DNA of 64,000 bases from Corynespora cassiicola (lineage: Eukaryota > Ascomycota > Dothideomycetes > Pleosporales > Corynesporascaceae): contig JAEUWY010000006.1 in assembly GCA_022059125.1 (NCBI GenBank), forward strand, positions 1,302,001 to 1,366,000. The letters run 5' to 3'. The translations under genes were made by a program, and so were the position numbers. Of the stretch, positions 12,193-23,339 are shown piece by piece. How positions within the stretch are numbered: position 1 is the first letter of the stretch; each line of letters opens with the position of its first letter. Below the pieces are notes generated by a model. The model was not told where the DNA came from and ran no database searches. It was given only the letters and a program-made list of their open reading frames with translations.

Positions 12193-13931
12193 AAGAGGCG
12201 CAATGCTGTCGCGCTGCTCGAATATCAAGAAGCGAAGTCAGACGTTGCATTGAGGTATATCCTGGGAGGATCAGAATGGGAAGGTAAGAGGAAACTAGGC
12301 GAGCGGCGGGATTGGTATTTCAAACAGGCGGCATACATACCTAGGTCGTCAGGCGGAGAGGTTTCCCAAACGTTGGAGCCCGCACTACCAGATCTTGAGT
12401 GGTGTCGGGAGTTGCTGGCGGGGAAGGTTGCGGACGATCAACCATGCCATGGGATTTTAGGCGCAGTCAATTCTGCAGGTGGGAAACCGACAGCTAGGGC
12501 CAGCGGACGGCGAAGTACCGGTTCCAGCAATGGTGAGGGAGAGGGTACTCGTGCACTGCAGTCGGAAGCTAAGTAAGCTCGCAGGCGCAGACGCGGTCAC
12601 GGCGCGACCTAGCCTTGACACAGCTGGGGGCGCATCCGCAATGGCCTTCAATGGCAATGGCGGGCGGGCAATGGGCGGACAATGAATGGCGGGCAGAGCT
12701 GGGGGGCTCGGGGCAGGGCAGGGCACAGGCCGTCGACGACGACTTTCGTTCTGGCGTCGTCTGGCAGCGAATGCAGGTTGGCAAAAAGAAAAAGGCGCCG
12801 AGGGCAAAAGAATCAAAATGGAATTTTGCAGGGCGCTGTTTGGCTGAGTGTCTGGATGATTAAAAGTGGCGAAGGACAGCACACGCTACCACCGCAAGTG
12901 GTCGGTCACGACAAGATGGAGGAACCATCCTGGCGCCTTGGCTTCAACAGGACGATCTTGGGCCGGACTGGCAGGAGGTTTGATGAACCCTGCTGTGTTG
13001 GCGGTGCCGCTGGAGCGCTGGAGCCAACTGATGTGCGGGATGGATGAAGGGCACACACAGGCCAGAGGGGGTCCGTGCGCGAGTGAAGGACGGCTCCGTC
13101 CCTCGGAGGGCCTTGGTGGACGCACTACGCACCGGCGCCGCTTGGGTAGCTGTCACCAGCCGACCGTCTGGCGCAGTGACAGGCTAGCGTCTGAGGCCAG
13201 GGCAAAGGCGACGAGCTAGGCGTGGGAGGCGGGCATTGAAGCTTTGGCGCCAAAACGCTGTCGCGGTGGCTCTGTGGGAGGCAGTCTGGTGGTGGCCTGC
13301 ACCCGCATGTGGCAGACGGGGCCGGGCGGCGGAGGCTGGCGGGCGCTGGTGGACTTGGACGTGGGCATGGGCATGGGAGCGGGCGTGGGCGTGGGCGTCG
13401 ACGAGGTGGTTAATTTAGACTGGCTTGTGCGTGAGAACGACGACGGGGGATGGCGGCCGCGCCAGGGGTCCCGTCGACAAGTGTATCGTAATCCAACGCA
13501 GGCCCGTCTCGATGTGAGATGGAGGAACTGTCTTCATGCTTGCTGGGCCCGCTGGAGCGTCTGGGAGCTGCTGGGTTGCATGGTCGAGGGGAGCGGAGAA
13601 AAGTGCACGAATGGCAGCAAGGCCCCACGCCATCACGACCGCGACGACGTCTCTTCCATCGATCCCATCCAGCAGGGCCCATCCAGGGCAGCGGCCAGCG
13701 GGCACGACGATGAGGGCGCAGGCAGGGATTCGGCCCATCCCATGGCACCATGGCAGCGCCCTCGCAGACGCGACGGCCGCCGTCCTGCGACAGATGGCTG
13801 CACAGCGCCAGTCCTTTCTCCACACTCGTTCATCTCGCTACCGAGGCCCTGAAAGCCTCAGCTTCATTTCCAGAACACCGCGGTGACGACGGGCGGCCAA
13901 GAGGCTGGAGGCTGGAGGCTGCAGGTGCTTC

Positions 13932-13966
13932 GCTGCACGCTGCACGCTGCACGCTGCACGCTGCAC
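13932..13966 (+). repeat. Tandem repeat, 5 x 7 bp
   Basis: Five perfect copies of GCTGCAC. The unit contains GTGCAG/CTGCAC half sites, so the array could bind a protein repeatedly, but this is not evidence of function. Confidence 0.95.
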
Positions 13967-13991
13967 GCAGAGGGCCAGCCAGGACCGGTGC

Positions 13992-14012
13992 AGAGAGAGA
14001 GAGAGAGAGAGA
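13992..14012 (+). repeat. AG dinucleotide microsatellite
   Basis: A 21-bp uninterrupted (AG)n tract, close to the 7-bp and 6-bp arrays on either side. Confidence 0.95.
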
Positions 14013-14030
14013 CAGAGATGGATGCAGGCC

Positions 14031-14054
14031 GGTAGCGGTAGCGGTAGCGGTAGC
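14031..14054 (+). repeat. Tandem repeat, 4 x 6 bp
   Basis: Four perfect copies of GGTAGC immediately after the AG microsatellite. Confidence 0.95.
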
Positions 14055-17000
14055 AGGTCGCGACGAGCCCAGGCAGGGAGGCAGGCGAGGCAGGCCAACT
14101 GCAGCGACCCGACAGAGTGGCTAAGGAGACTGTGCATTGCATGACGTTCGCAGCGCGTCTGGGCATCATCGACGGCCGGGCACGTGACGAGCGGAGCCGT
14201 GGACGGCAGCAGCAGCCCACCCACCACCCACCCAGGGCCGCCGTCGCGATATCACCCGGGCGGTGCCTGGCCATGCCATTTCTAGCCACCAGACCACCTC
14301 CAGCAGCGTCCAACATCCAGCACCCAACACCCAGCATCTCCCGGCGCAGAAGCTTCGATCGCGCGCGTCCGCCATCCGTTTGCAGACGCACGCCGACGGC
14401 CGCTCCACATGGCAGTGCTCCTGGGCCGTTCCCATCGCGACGACTGCCGACCACCTAGCGCGCGCAGGGGGCCCACCTCCACGCCTTCGCAGCTTTTTTC
14501 TTTTTCGAATCGACGCGGCCAGCGGCCCTCGGCCAAGATAATCCCACCTTGGACGCCGCCCATCCGCTGAGCGTCATGTCATCGAAACTCCAGCCCAGGC
14601 GTCGCTGCTCCCAGCCTGCCCGCCTGCCCGCCTGCCCGCCTCCCAGCCTGTCATCCGCGAGCGCTCCACCTGCCATGTCCCTGCAGCCAGAGCTAGCGCA
14701 GCGCGCTGCTCGTGATGACTCGGTACTGGCTCCTCAGGTACCGGGTCACCGGTGTTGTGCCATCGAGCCCTCAATTTCCAGAAATGAGGCTCTCGCCGGA
14801 GCGCGACGTGCTGCACCTGTCCACCGCCTCCGTTCTGCATTCTGGCTAATAGCACCATCTGAAACACGCTCTACCGATCGATCCGGCCCAACTGCCCTGC
14901 TCGGCCCTGTCCTGTCCTGGCCCTCAGCAGTCGTCGTCCTCTAGGCCTCCTCCAGGCCTCCTCCCATCCGCCGCCATGATTGACACCGCCCAGCTCAGCG
15001 CCCGCGAGGCTGCACCGTGCCGCCACGCCTCCGGCCCGCGGCTTCAGTGCGTGCGTGCGCGCGCGCGACTGAGGGCTGCCGAGCGACAATCCGGAGCAAT
15101 AAGGCAAATAAGAAAGGACCGCCCCGCGAAGCTCTCTGCTATGACCTCCAATTTGATCTTCATTTGATGCCACGGCTCCGCTAGGCCCTGATTGGCTCCG
15201 CCGCCGCTCGGTCCCCTCTGCGTGGGCCAAACACATCACCGGCGATTAGTGCTGGTGCATGCGAACGAGAAAGCCACCTCTCGCCTTCGCGTCTTCGCTC
15301 GTCGCTGCTCGCTGCGAGGGGGGGAGAAGGGGTGGGTGGAGACTGCCTGGCCAGCAGACTCCCTATCGTAAAAAACCTCAAACATGATCGCCTGCCACCT
15401 TCCGCTTTCAGGCCTCCACATTGCTGCTTTGACGCTGCTGCATGCATCTCACCGCATCCACTTGCACCCACCGCACCCACTGCACGTTTACTGGGTACGT
15501 TGCCTGCACACCCAACAGGCCTCTTGCATACGCAACTGCATGCCACCCCCATCTTCTGGATGTGTCCCCCCAAATCCCATCCCCCCCCAGCGCGCCAGTT
15601 TCCTTATCCGCGGCTTCCAATATCCCATCCACCGTCTGCTGGGCCATTAGTCGTATTCGTGCATGGCTAGGTGCCCAGCTGTATCGCCTCCCCGGTCACC
15701 ACCTCCTCCACCACACCCAGCGCCGCTGCTGCTACTACGATTGCGGTATCAACTTCCTTTATTAAACCCTGTGTGTCAATACGAGCACCCCCCCCCCCCC
15801 AGAGAACCCACCTGGACACATCCAGCACGCAGCCGGGCTAGCATGTCACCGCTGCAGCTCCACGTTTCGACACGTGCTTGTGTACCAAATTCCAGGACCT
15901 CTCCGTCCGCCTCTCTTGTGTCAGCCTTGGCGAGTCAAACTTTAACTCTGCTCCGTACGGCCGACTACGCCACACCGACGTTGCCTCCAACGCTCACCTC
16001 CTGTACGCCGGTGCAGTAGGTTGTAGTGCCTCCAAGACATTCTCCTTGCGCCGTCGCCTCTTCGGGACGCTCGCCGGCTCGCACCATCAAGTCGCATTGA
16101 GCCTGTGGAAACCTTGGTCCAAAGCGTAAACAAAGGCGCCCTTCAGGCAAACGGTCTGCTGATTGCGATTCAGGCTTTAACAGGCTTTAATATCAATACA
16201 ATCAAACACCAACACCGCAATGCGAGAGAGGGGCCCCTCGGACATTACGTACCTCGCCCTCCGAGCTAGTCGATCGAGTACAACGGGCCCCGACGTGTGC
16301 CAATATGCCATTTCGTTTGCAAACTGTAATAGCACTATATCTCTAGCACATGGCCTTCTGGACCCTGCACCACCGCCTCAAAAATAGGTCAGACGGCGCC
16401 TGACTGCTTGCGTTCGACTAGATATGCAGCCGTGGATCGCGTCAGCTGCTTGGGCAACAAAGACGTCCAACAGCAACCGATTTACCTGCGACTCCCATAC
16501 GGGTCACGCCTATTCATGTATGGTCGGCTATTCCTGGCAGTCGTATGCGATGCAGCGATGCAGCGATGCAGTGAGATGACTGTCTGCTTTCCGTCGCGTT
16601 GCGTCCCGAGGTTCTCGGGCCTTGCAGTCGGCGAATAAAGCTAGAAGCTGCTTGTTTCTTCAGCCCTGTGTGCCTTGTTCCACCACCGCCCGCCCGCTGT
16701 AGCACAGCTCAAGGGCTGGATGTGCGTGTGGAACCGCTACATTCACCCATGGAACGTGCGTTTCACGTTCCGCAGCCCGGTGTTGTGGCTGCGTCTTCAA
16801 CTCCGGTACCCTCGCTTCCTCTGTCACCCCCGCCTCCACTCTGTTTGAACTACACCTCTACAAGCCCCACCATAGCGCCCCACAAACAGCTGCCCAAGCT
16901 ATACGCGTTAGGTCTCTGTCCTTACCGCGACGATCGTCTTTCAGCTTCCGAAAAGCCAGCGACACCCTCAGCACATCTTCACCGAGGATCTGCAGGCCCA

Positions 17001-20000
17001 AGCTCGCCTTCGCTGCCAAGTCAAGCTGTGCTGGATTTGAGCAAACTCTCGACTCGCGAGTGAGACATGCATTGAGGAGATCGCCGCCGCCAATGTTTGT
17101 GCTCGGGACGCACTACGGGAGCCAACGCTTTACCGCAAACCTATAACCATTTCCCAGGAAACAGTACCGCCGCAGCTCTCCCGACCGTCTGCCACAGGGC
17201 GTGCGGCCATCATTGCGATATCCAGCCAGCTCGCTCGCATTTAGTAATTCGTCAGCTAAGAGCGTGGGGGTGTCGACCATGCCAGGGATGGCGACCGCCT
17301 TCAGCCCTTGTCTGCCATTATTCGTCCGCAACCGCCTTCTGTTCCCCTATTCTTATTCCAATGGTCTATGCCTGAGCATAGTCATCCATTTACATGTCGG
17401 AGTTGCAGCCTGATCAGTTTAGCATGCTCCGCAATTGCATATCGGCTTCTTGTACCCTCGCTTCATCACGAATCAATTCTAGAGCACTGAGCATCTTGGC
17501 GAATCTGAATCAGTCTACTCCGCAGATACATACCCCAGATCGATCGGAGATTTTGCGTTCGCCATGGCAAGCGCCACGTGTATTGCACGATAACTGCCTC
17601 GGGCATCAGGCCTCAATTCTCATGGGGACCTTGCAACCCGAAATTTGCCATCTCTTAGAATTGTCCAGACTAGTTCTCCGAATCGTGCTCCAGCAGTCGC
17701 AACCCTCCCTAATGGAGACCCTTCACCGACTCGTCTGGGTAAGGTAGCATCGCGCTGGTCTGCGATTTTTTTGCATGTGCCGATATCAAAATTTGACGCT
17801 CCAACCAATACTCTGGCATAACAACTACCAGCCAATGCATGCAGGGCAAAATCTCGGCCGGATCAACTCTGAAAAGTAGACCCTCAGAACCGCCGACTAT
17901 CATGAACGCGCAATCCTTGCCACGCGACTCATAATAGTACACATTATCACACCACCAGCACTCTCCTTCGCCATCGCCATGTCCGACGCCTCCGCGGTCA
18001 TCGCTTGACCTGCGCAATTTTTCGACCTTTCACAAAAAAAAGTCTGCGCGGAGAAATCCACTCGCCCTTCCCTTTGGCTCGTCCCGCAGGATTCCGAAAT
18101 TCCCCCATTTCCGACATGATCGTATTGGGTCCCCATTTCCGAGCAGGAATTTTGGCTCGCTGCACACTTGCACACTAACGCACATGGATTCGTCTCCCAC
18201 CCACCACCCAATCAGCTTACCTAATAACCCCTCCACTCACATTTTCTCGGAGCCAACTCCGCCCAGCAAAACGCCACACCCGGCCGTCAAAGCAGCATGC
18301 GTTGGGGTCGACGTTGGGAAACGTTTGTTCCCTATACTCCCAGTGAGATTGGGAGGCGCAGCTGCAGATTGGTCCAGGCGGTCTGAAACGCTGAGCGAAA
18401 AGGTTAACGAGGGTTTGATGCCTGATGGAATGCCTGAGCGTGAGACATGCTCACTACCACCGCCAGCACCATCGGCTCCTTGAACCAAGCAATCGGAGCA
18501 CGACGATGAAGGGAGGGTGCGAAGGGAGCAGAGGGAAAAAAAAAAAAGGTCTGAGGGCATTGTTTGAGCTGCAAACGCATGCTCCATGCTCCGATCCGAG
18601 TGTTGACAGTTGCTCCGTCGGAGTGATGGCACCGCGAAATTGTGAGTCCGATCTGGCTTGCTAGCTAGTCATTCGCTCGGGGGTCGTGGCCCCGAATTGG
18701 AGGGGGAACGTGATGATCGCTGCGTCGAGGGTTTGGTGGGTTTGCGATTCATTCGGCTCCCGTCGATTCGGCGTGCGGCACTTGTCGCTCCAAGCCGGCT
18801 CGCGATGGCTCTCGCTGGCTCTCTGACTCTATTCGGAGAATTCTACGTCGCCGACGTCAGCGCAACGCCTGGCCTGAGATGGGCAGCATACGCGAATTCG
18901 TCACCTGACGTACCGTACTTTGCGCTGGAAGCCTTAAAAACCGTCGACTCAGTGGCCGTACTAGATGGCGCCCAATCTACCATGGGTAGACTTGTGGTGT
19001 ATGGCCCCTTGTAGTCGTAATCCTGTTTCGGCAGTTGTCGTGCCTTGCTTGTCTTCCCATTTAGGAAAGGCAGGCACCAGACTTGAAGGTCGTGATGACG
19101 GTGAGTACGTGGTCCCCCTATTCGAGATTCCTTACACTTGTCGTTCCTCCTTTTTTGGTTTTGTGGAGCCTAAGGTGTTCGAATGCAATAGGATATTGAG
19201 TAAAGTATAAGGTGTAGGACCTCCTAGAGCGTACGGCGCATAAGCTTTGGACGACCCAGCGCTTGGTAGGTACCGCTCATTGGCACCGCTAATCAATACC
19301 TACTCGAGTAGGTAAACTGCATCACTACCACTACTACATAGAAATATGCTTCGAGCTCCGCGGCGAACAAATCCTTTTTTCCAAAGCGTACGTACATCTT
19401 CAATCCATCAAGCATCTTCATGTGAAAAGAGAAAACGCCTTGGAATATCGATTTCTATGAATAGTTCAACTTCCTCTCCGACGGACCCTCCTGCCAATGA
19501 CTCGCCCGCTCGGACTTGGTATGGGCAGACGGGATCAGGATCTAAGATACTATCCAATAGCTAAGCGCCGCCCAGAAGCGTTCGAGCTGACCTGACGTGG
19601 CACGCCTCGCAGCTTGTGTATCCCCAAACCCTTACGTAGGAGAATGATTAACCCACTCGGCCGTGTAAACCTGCGGTCAAGACCGACCCCCAAGACATTT
19701 TCAGCCATGGGCCCTGGACCCCCCTCCCCCAAAGCACAGCCCCCCTTGGGTACACGAGCAAGCACGCGCCCCACATCACCCCCCATGACCTACGTAGCCC
19801 AGAGACGCACCGGAAACACGATCGACGGTTCTTTTCTGTGTGCAAATCCCCCTTCCCCCCACCCCACCGCGCCCTGTTCCTCTCAGATCTAATACCGCAG
19901 GTTCGGCTAGTTCTAGAATATTGAGTGAGGGCGGGAAGGAGAAATGGGGGCGGTGAGAGGCTAGGAGGTGGGTGGTCTGCTTTCGTCTCTCGCAGACTCA

Positions 20001-20921
20001 CTCAGGCACGCTCATTGCCTCGGACCAAACGTGTAGGGTGCCAGACGCTCGTTCAAACGGCTCTGGTCCCACATGTCTGGGCGAGCGAGCGAGCGAGCGG
20101 GTGTATGCTGCCTACCATCGCTTTTTCAGATTGCTGTAGTCGCCGTGTGATTAGCATTGTCCTGGTGGGTGGGTAAGCGGGTTGGGTGCTGAGGCCTGGA
20201 CCCTTGGTGTTGTAGTGAATGTGAAACGGACGTGTACGCATGTATGATCTGGCAGGGATTGGAAATGGGCGAGTGTATTAAGCTTCGGGGTTCCGGGCTT
20301 GGGGGCGATATTTGGGGTGCTGGAAGGGGGGGTTTCGAGGTTGTGGGGTTTTATGCTGGGTTCGGCGGGTTGAGGTTCCGCATTAGTGTTTGATAATATG
20401 GGAATTAGGGAGGTAGGCGGGTTTTTGTAATTTCAATGCATCTCTAGATGATGGGTTGCATCAGTTTGATTGAGGATATTGCTAGGTCGGAGTGCTATAT
20501 TGACACGTTGAGCGTTGCGATTTTTTTCGGCTTTGTAATGTATGCATCATGATTTCAACAACGAAACACGAGTCCATAGGCCTTGCGCACTTCATAATTA
20601 TAGTAGTTTGATTCTAAAGCGAGCATTCTACTATCTGATGTATCAGAAAGACGCGAATCCATAAGCTCACAACATCTATACGAGTTGCTACTGCTCTAAT
20701 AACGTCCCAGGTTCCTCGAGGTGGGTAGGTGCAATTAGATGCCAGGATCGCAAAAATTCAGCCACACCCAGCAACTCACCCAAAACGCTTTACCTCCTGA
20801 CGGTCACAAAGTATTTTAAATGCTAAAGATGACCTGCTTAATTGAGTCTATTAAAAAAATCAATTGACACTCATTCCAAAACAGGGGAGAAGAAAGGACA
20901 GCAACGAGTGCAAAAAAGTGC

Positions 20922-20928
20922 AAAAAAA
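20922..20928 (-). terminator. Pol III terminator-like T7 after tRNA-Lys copy A
   Basis: Seven T residues on the minus strand about 22 nt beyond the 3' end of copy A. A shorter TTTT directly abuts the tRNA (T73 plus three T). Confidence 0.6.
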
Positions 20929-20950
20929 GAAGGCAACTGACTATTTAAAA

Positions 20951-21083
20951 GCCCGATGCGGGGCTCGAACTAATAGTTGTTAGAATGAGTTGTTATTATG
21001 AAGGAAGATATTCATACCCCGCAGCCTTGAGATAACCTCTTGCATATAAGAGTCTCACGCTCTACCGATTGAGCTAACCAGGC
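20951..21083 (-). tRNA. tRNA-Lys(CUU), copy A, with anticodon-loop intron and T-arm insert
   Basis: Read from 21083 down, the gene gives a full cloverleaf: acceptor GCCTGGT/ATCGGGC (two G-T pairs), D stem GCTC/GAGC, anticodon stem TGAGA/TCTCA, loop CTCTTAA with anticodon CTT, and T stem GCGGG/CCCGC with loop TTCGAGC. Two interruptions must be removed: a 13-nt intron after position 37 (plus coordinates 21046-21034) containing AAGAG complementary to the anticodon loop, as in standard tRNA introns, and a 48-nt insert at 21017-20970 between T-stem position 53 and T54. The base after the acceptor stem is T. It lies 18 bp downstream of copy B, with which it may be co-transcribed. Confidence 0.85.
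20970..21017 (-). other. 48-nt spliceosomal-intron-like insert in T arm of tRNA-Lys copy A
   Basis: On the minus strand the insert begins GTATGA and ends TATTAG, with CTAAC placed 9 nt before the end. Outside these motifs it shows little similarity to the inserts in copies B and C. Its removal joins GCGGG to TTCGAGC and gives a canonical T arm. Boundaries are ambiguous by one base, because the exon and the insert both end in G. Confidence 0.75.
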
Positions 21084-21101
21084 AGGTGACCAGTTGCGTA
21101 A

Positions 21102-21236
21102 GCCCGATGCGGGGGTCGAACTATTAAATGTCAGGATAGGTAACAGTTGTGTCATGCAGGAGATTCGTACCCCGCAGCCTTGAGATAACCTCTTGTGTAT
21201 AAGAGTCTCACGCTCTACCGATTGAGCTAACCAGGC
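21102..21236 (-). tRNA. tRNA-Lys(CUU), copy B, with anticodon-loop intron and T-arm insert
   Basis: Read from 21236 down, the mature part matches copy A except for the T loop (TTCGACC instead of TTCGAGC). A 13-nt anticodon-loop intron follows position 37 and again carries AAGAG. The T-arm insert is 50 nt (21170-21121). There is no T run between this gene and copy A, 18 bp downstream, so the primary transcript probably continues into copy A. Confidence 0.85.
21121..21170 (-). other. 50-nt spliceosomal-intron-like insert in T arm of tRNA-Lys copy B
   Basis: Starts GTACGA and ends AATAG, with CTGAC 9 nt before the end in place of CTAAC. It differs from the copy C insert at several positions although the two tRNA bodies are identical. 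Confidence 0.75.
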
Positions 21237-21808
21237 TATTGACCAATTCTAGTCATGTGATTTGATGAAAATGATCCGAATTAAAGCACATTTGTACTAC
21301 TGAATTGAAGCTTTTTCTATGTCGATTCAAACTGTGCAATGCTTACTCGAGGTCTAAAGCTGGTCGAAAATTTTTCTGGTAGCGGCCAGACCGGCGTTCT
21401 GAAAATTTGCTGTGTGGAGAAGTTTTCGGCAAGGGACCGCAGCCTTTGTGCACCCACCCACATACAAACAAATAATTACCGCTATCTAAGGGCAAATGCT
21501 TGATTAAGAAAGACATTTCTAATATAGTGGCAATGGATCTCTGGTTTTTTAATGATGAGCACTATGCGGTGCTAGAGTTATTGCGCAGTGCTTGTGTTTG
21601 TAGTGCATTGACTGTACATCTAACTGAAATCTTTATCCAAGTAGAACATTTATTTCCATCAAAGACTGTTGTTATTCTGTTATAAGCTATGAACTATATG
21701 TGTGTGCGTTTTGTAACTGCTTCCACCGCACAGCGGTGGTTCCTGATGTTGTGTCCGTCAAATCCAGAGCTCGACAGCAAAAAGCGAAACCCGAGATGAA
21801 ATCTCAGC

Positions 21809-21816
21809 AAAAAAAA
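21809..21816 (-). terminator. Pol III terminator-like T8 after tRNA-Lys copy C
   Basis: Eight T residues on the minus strand about 15 nt beyond the 3' end of copy C, a standard Pol III stop. Confidence 0.7.
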
Positions 21817-21831
21817 GATAATAATTTAGAA

Positions 21832-21969
21832 GCCCGATGCGGGGGTCGAACTATTAAATGTTAGTATAGGTAATAGTTGTGTCATGTGGGAGATTCGTAC
21901 CCCGCAGCCTTGAGATAACCTCTTGTGTATAGTAAGAGTCTCACGCTCTACCGATTGAGCTAACCAGGC
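21832..21969 (-). tRNA. tRNA-Lys(CUU), copy C, with anticodon-loop intron and T-arm insert
   Basis: Read from 21969 down, the mature sequence equals copy B. The anticodon-loop intron is 16 nt, three longer than in the other copies, and keeps the AAGAG complementary to the anticodon loop. The 50-nt T-arm insert lies at 21900-21851. A T8 tract follows 15 nt after the gene, so this copy looks like an independent Pol III unit. It is about 600 bp from the A/B pair. Confidence 0.85.
21851..21900 (-). other. 50-nt spliceosomal-intron-like insert in T arm of tRNA-Lys copy C
   Basis: Starts GTACGA, has ATACTAAC 9 nt before the end and finishes AATAG. It has the best branch-point match of the three inserts. 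It lies at the same tRNA position, 53/54, as in copies A and B. Confidence 0.75.
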
Positions 21970-22628
21970 TTTGTTCTGATTGGTGAAAGTAAGGCCAAAC
22001 ATCCAGTATATATTCTAACATATTTCACTCATCACGCAAATTTTTTTCTCTAAACCCGCTTCTTAGTTGCTTCTTGCATTTACAGAACTGAATTGTGTGT
22101 GAGGTGCTGACAGGGCAAATGTGGGTCGCGGGGGAAAATTCTGCAAAGTAGCGCCGCCATGTAATCTGCAGCCCATACGCGAACACCAACATTGCTTGAT
22201 ATCTGCGACAGGTGGCAGAAGAGTCTGATAGTATTATCTAACAGAATTCTAGTGGTACGCGCTATCTAGGAAGATACGGATCTTTATATGTATACACATA
22301 TGCAATGCCACCTTGATTCATGCTATTACTATGATGAGGAATGACGAGGAATGTGGCAAAATTGATGAGCATGTTCAGTGGTTCGTAGGGGTCAACAACC
22401 AAATTTGAAGCTCTCTACCTCAACACTATGAGGACACAAAAGCTATTACTTCAATGTCCAAGCAACTAGGTGCTACTTTTTGCATCCCCAATTCAACCTC
22501 GGGTTATGATTATTCAAAATTTATTGATTTGGGACTCAAAACAAATCCCGAGCACTATCAAAGGTTGCATACATCGCTAGTTGCAGAACGCCACACACTA
22601 GATCTGATATAGAGTTTTATAAACTCAG

Positions 22629-22892
22629 TTATATATTTAGAAAACTATGATTAATCATTTTGAGGTTTTGAGTACTCTTTGAAGCGTAGCGTGTTGCATT
22701 GGAATCTAGTACGTTACTTTCAATTGCTCCAGGGGCTAAGAATAGCTTGCTATTCGTCTCTTTCTGAACCTTTGAAGCTCCCCAGAGAAAGCGCGTACAG
22801 GTTTGAATGTTGAACATAGATACCTTCAGAACTTGATAGTCTAAATCAGCAGGAGCGCTTAGTTTGCTAGAACATCCTTCTGTCCAAGCCAC
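22629..22892 (-). pseudogene. Unrecognised open frame, probably a gene remnant
   Basis: The minus-strand open frame has an amino-acid composition like real protein (for example FLWGASKVQKETNSK), but no start context, partner exon or known domain. Flanking sequence in the same strand has stops in all frames. It is likely a fragment of a decayed gene in the A+T-rich compartment. Confidence 0.25.
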
Positions 22893-23339
22893 AAAATAGT
22901 AGTAACGTACAATGTCTTCATTTGTGGGTAATGTTTCTCACTATAACACCCCTTCAAACGCATAAGATAGGGAGATCGATACTACATCGGATGTGCCTTT
23001 GTAGGATCATTAAGGTTTTGCAATGCAGTGTAGCTGTGGCATGTTTCTTTTTAGAAGAGAGTAGGACAATAAAACGCAGATTGTAAGGTGATCAAGGAAG
23101 TTTACTAAAGCCTCAGTGTTGAGATTGTATATATTCATAAATAATAAACGCAAATCATTTTCTGGGAGAAATTAGAGACCTAAGCGCTCAGCAGCTTAGA
23201 TGAGATATTATATGTCGTCGAACCTTTTCTATTGCCCTGCTCCAGGATGATTTTAACGAGTTAAATTCGTCACGTAAGTAACAGCATGTGATGTGGTGAA
23301 TTTCCAGCGCATCATTTGACAGTGAGATTAAAAGGCTCA

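Larger units (their letters stand above)
12193..20250. other. Eight-kilobase gene-free region upstream of the Zn2Cys6 gene
   Basis: The part from about 12.3 to 15.2 kb is strongly G+C-rich and contains short tandem repeats. From 15.2 to 20.2 kb composition is mixed with C-rich strings, including a 13-C run at 15788-15800, and GCGA repeats near 20080-20100. Open frames are present by composition in the G+C-rich part, on both strands and in several frames at once. None has recognisable domains or joins through splice sites. The first few hundred bases likely contain the promoter and 5'UTR of the transcription factor gene. Confidence 0.6.

Noticed and set aside
13244..14944. Overlapping open frames on both strands in the G+C-rich region
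   Set aside because: Several frames are open at once in the same place, which is expected from high G+C; none shows domain or splice evidence.
20951..21969. The triplicated sequence as a generic dispersed repeat or CRISPR-like array
   Set aside because: The conserved part folds into a full tRNA-Lys; spacing is irregular and there are only three units, so it is a tRNA gene family.
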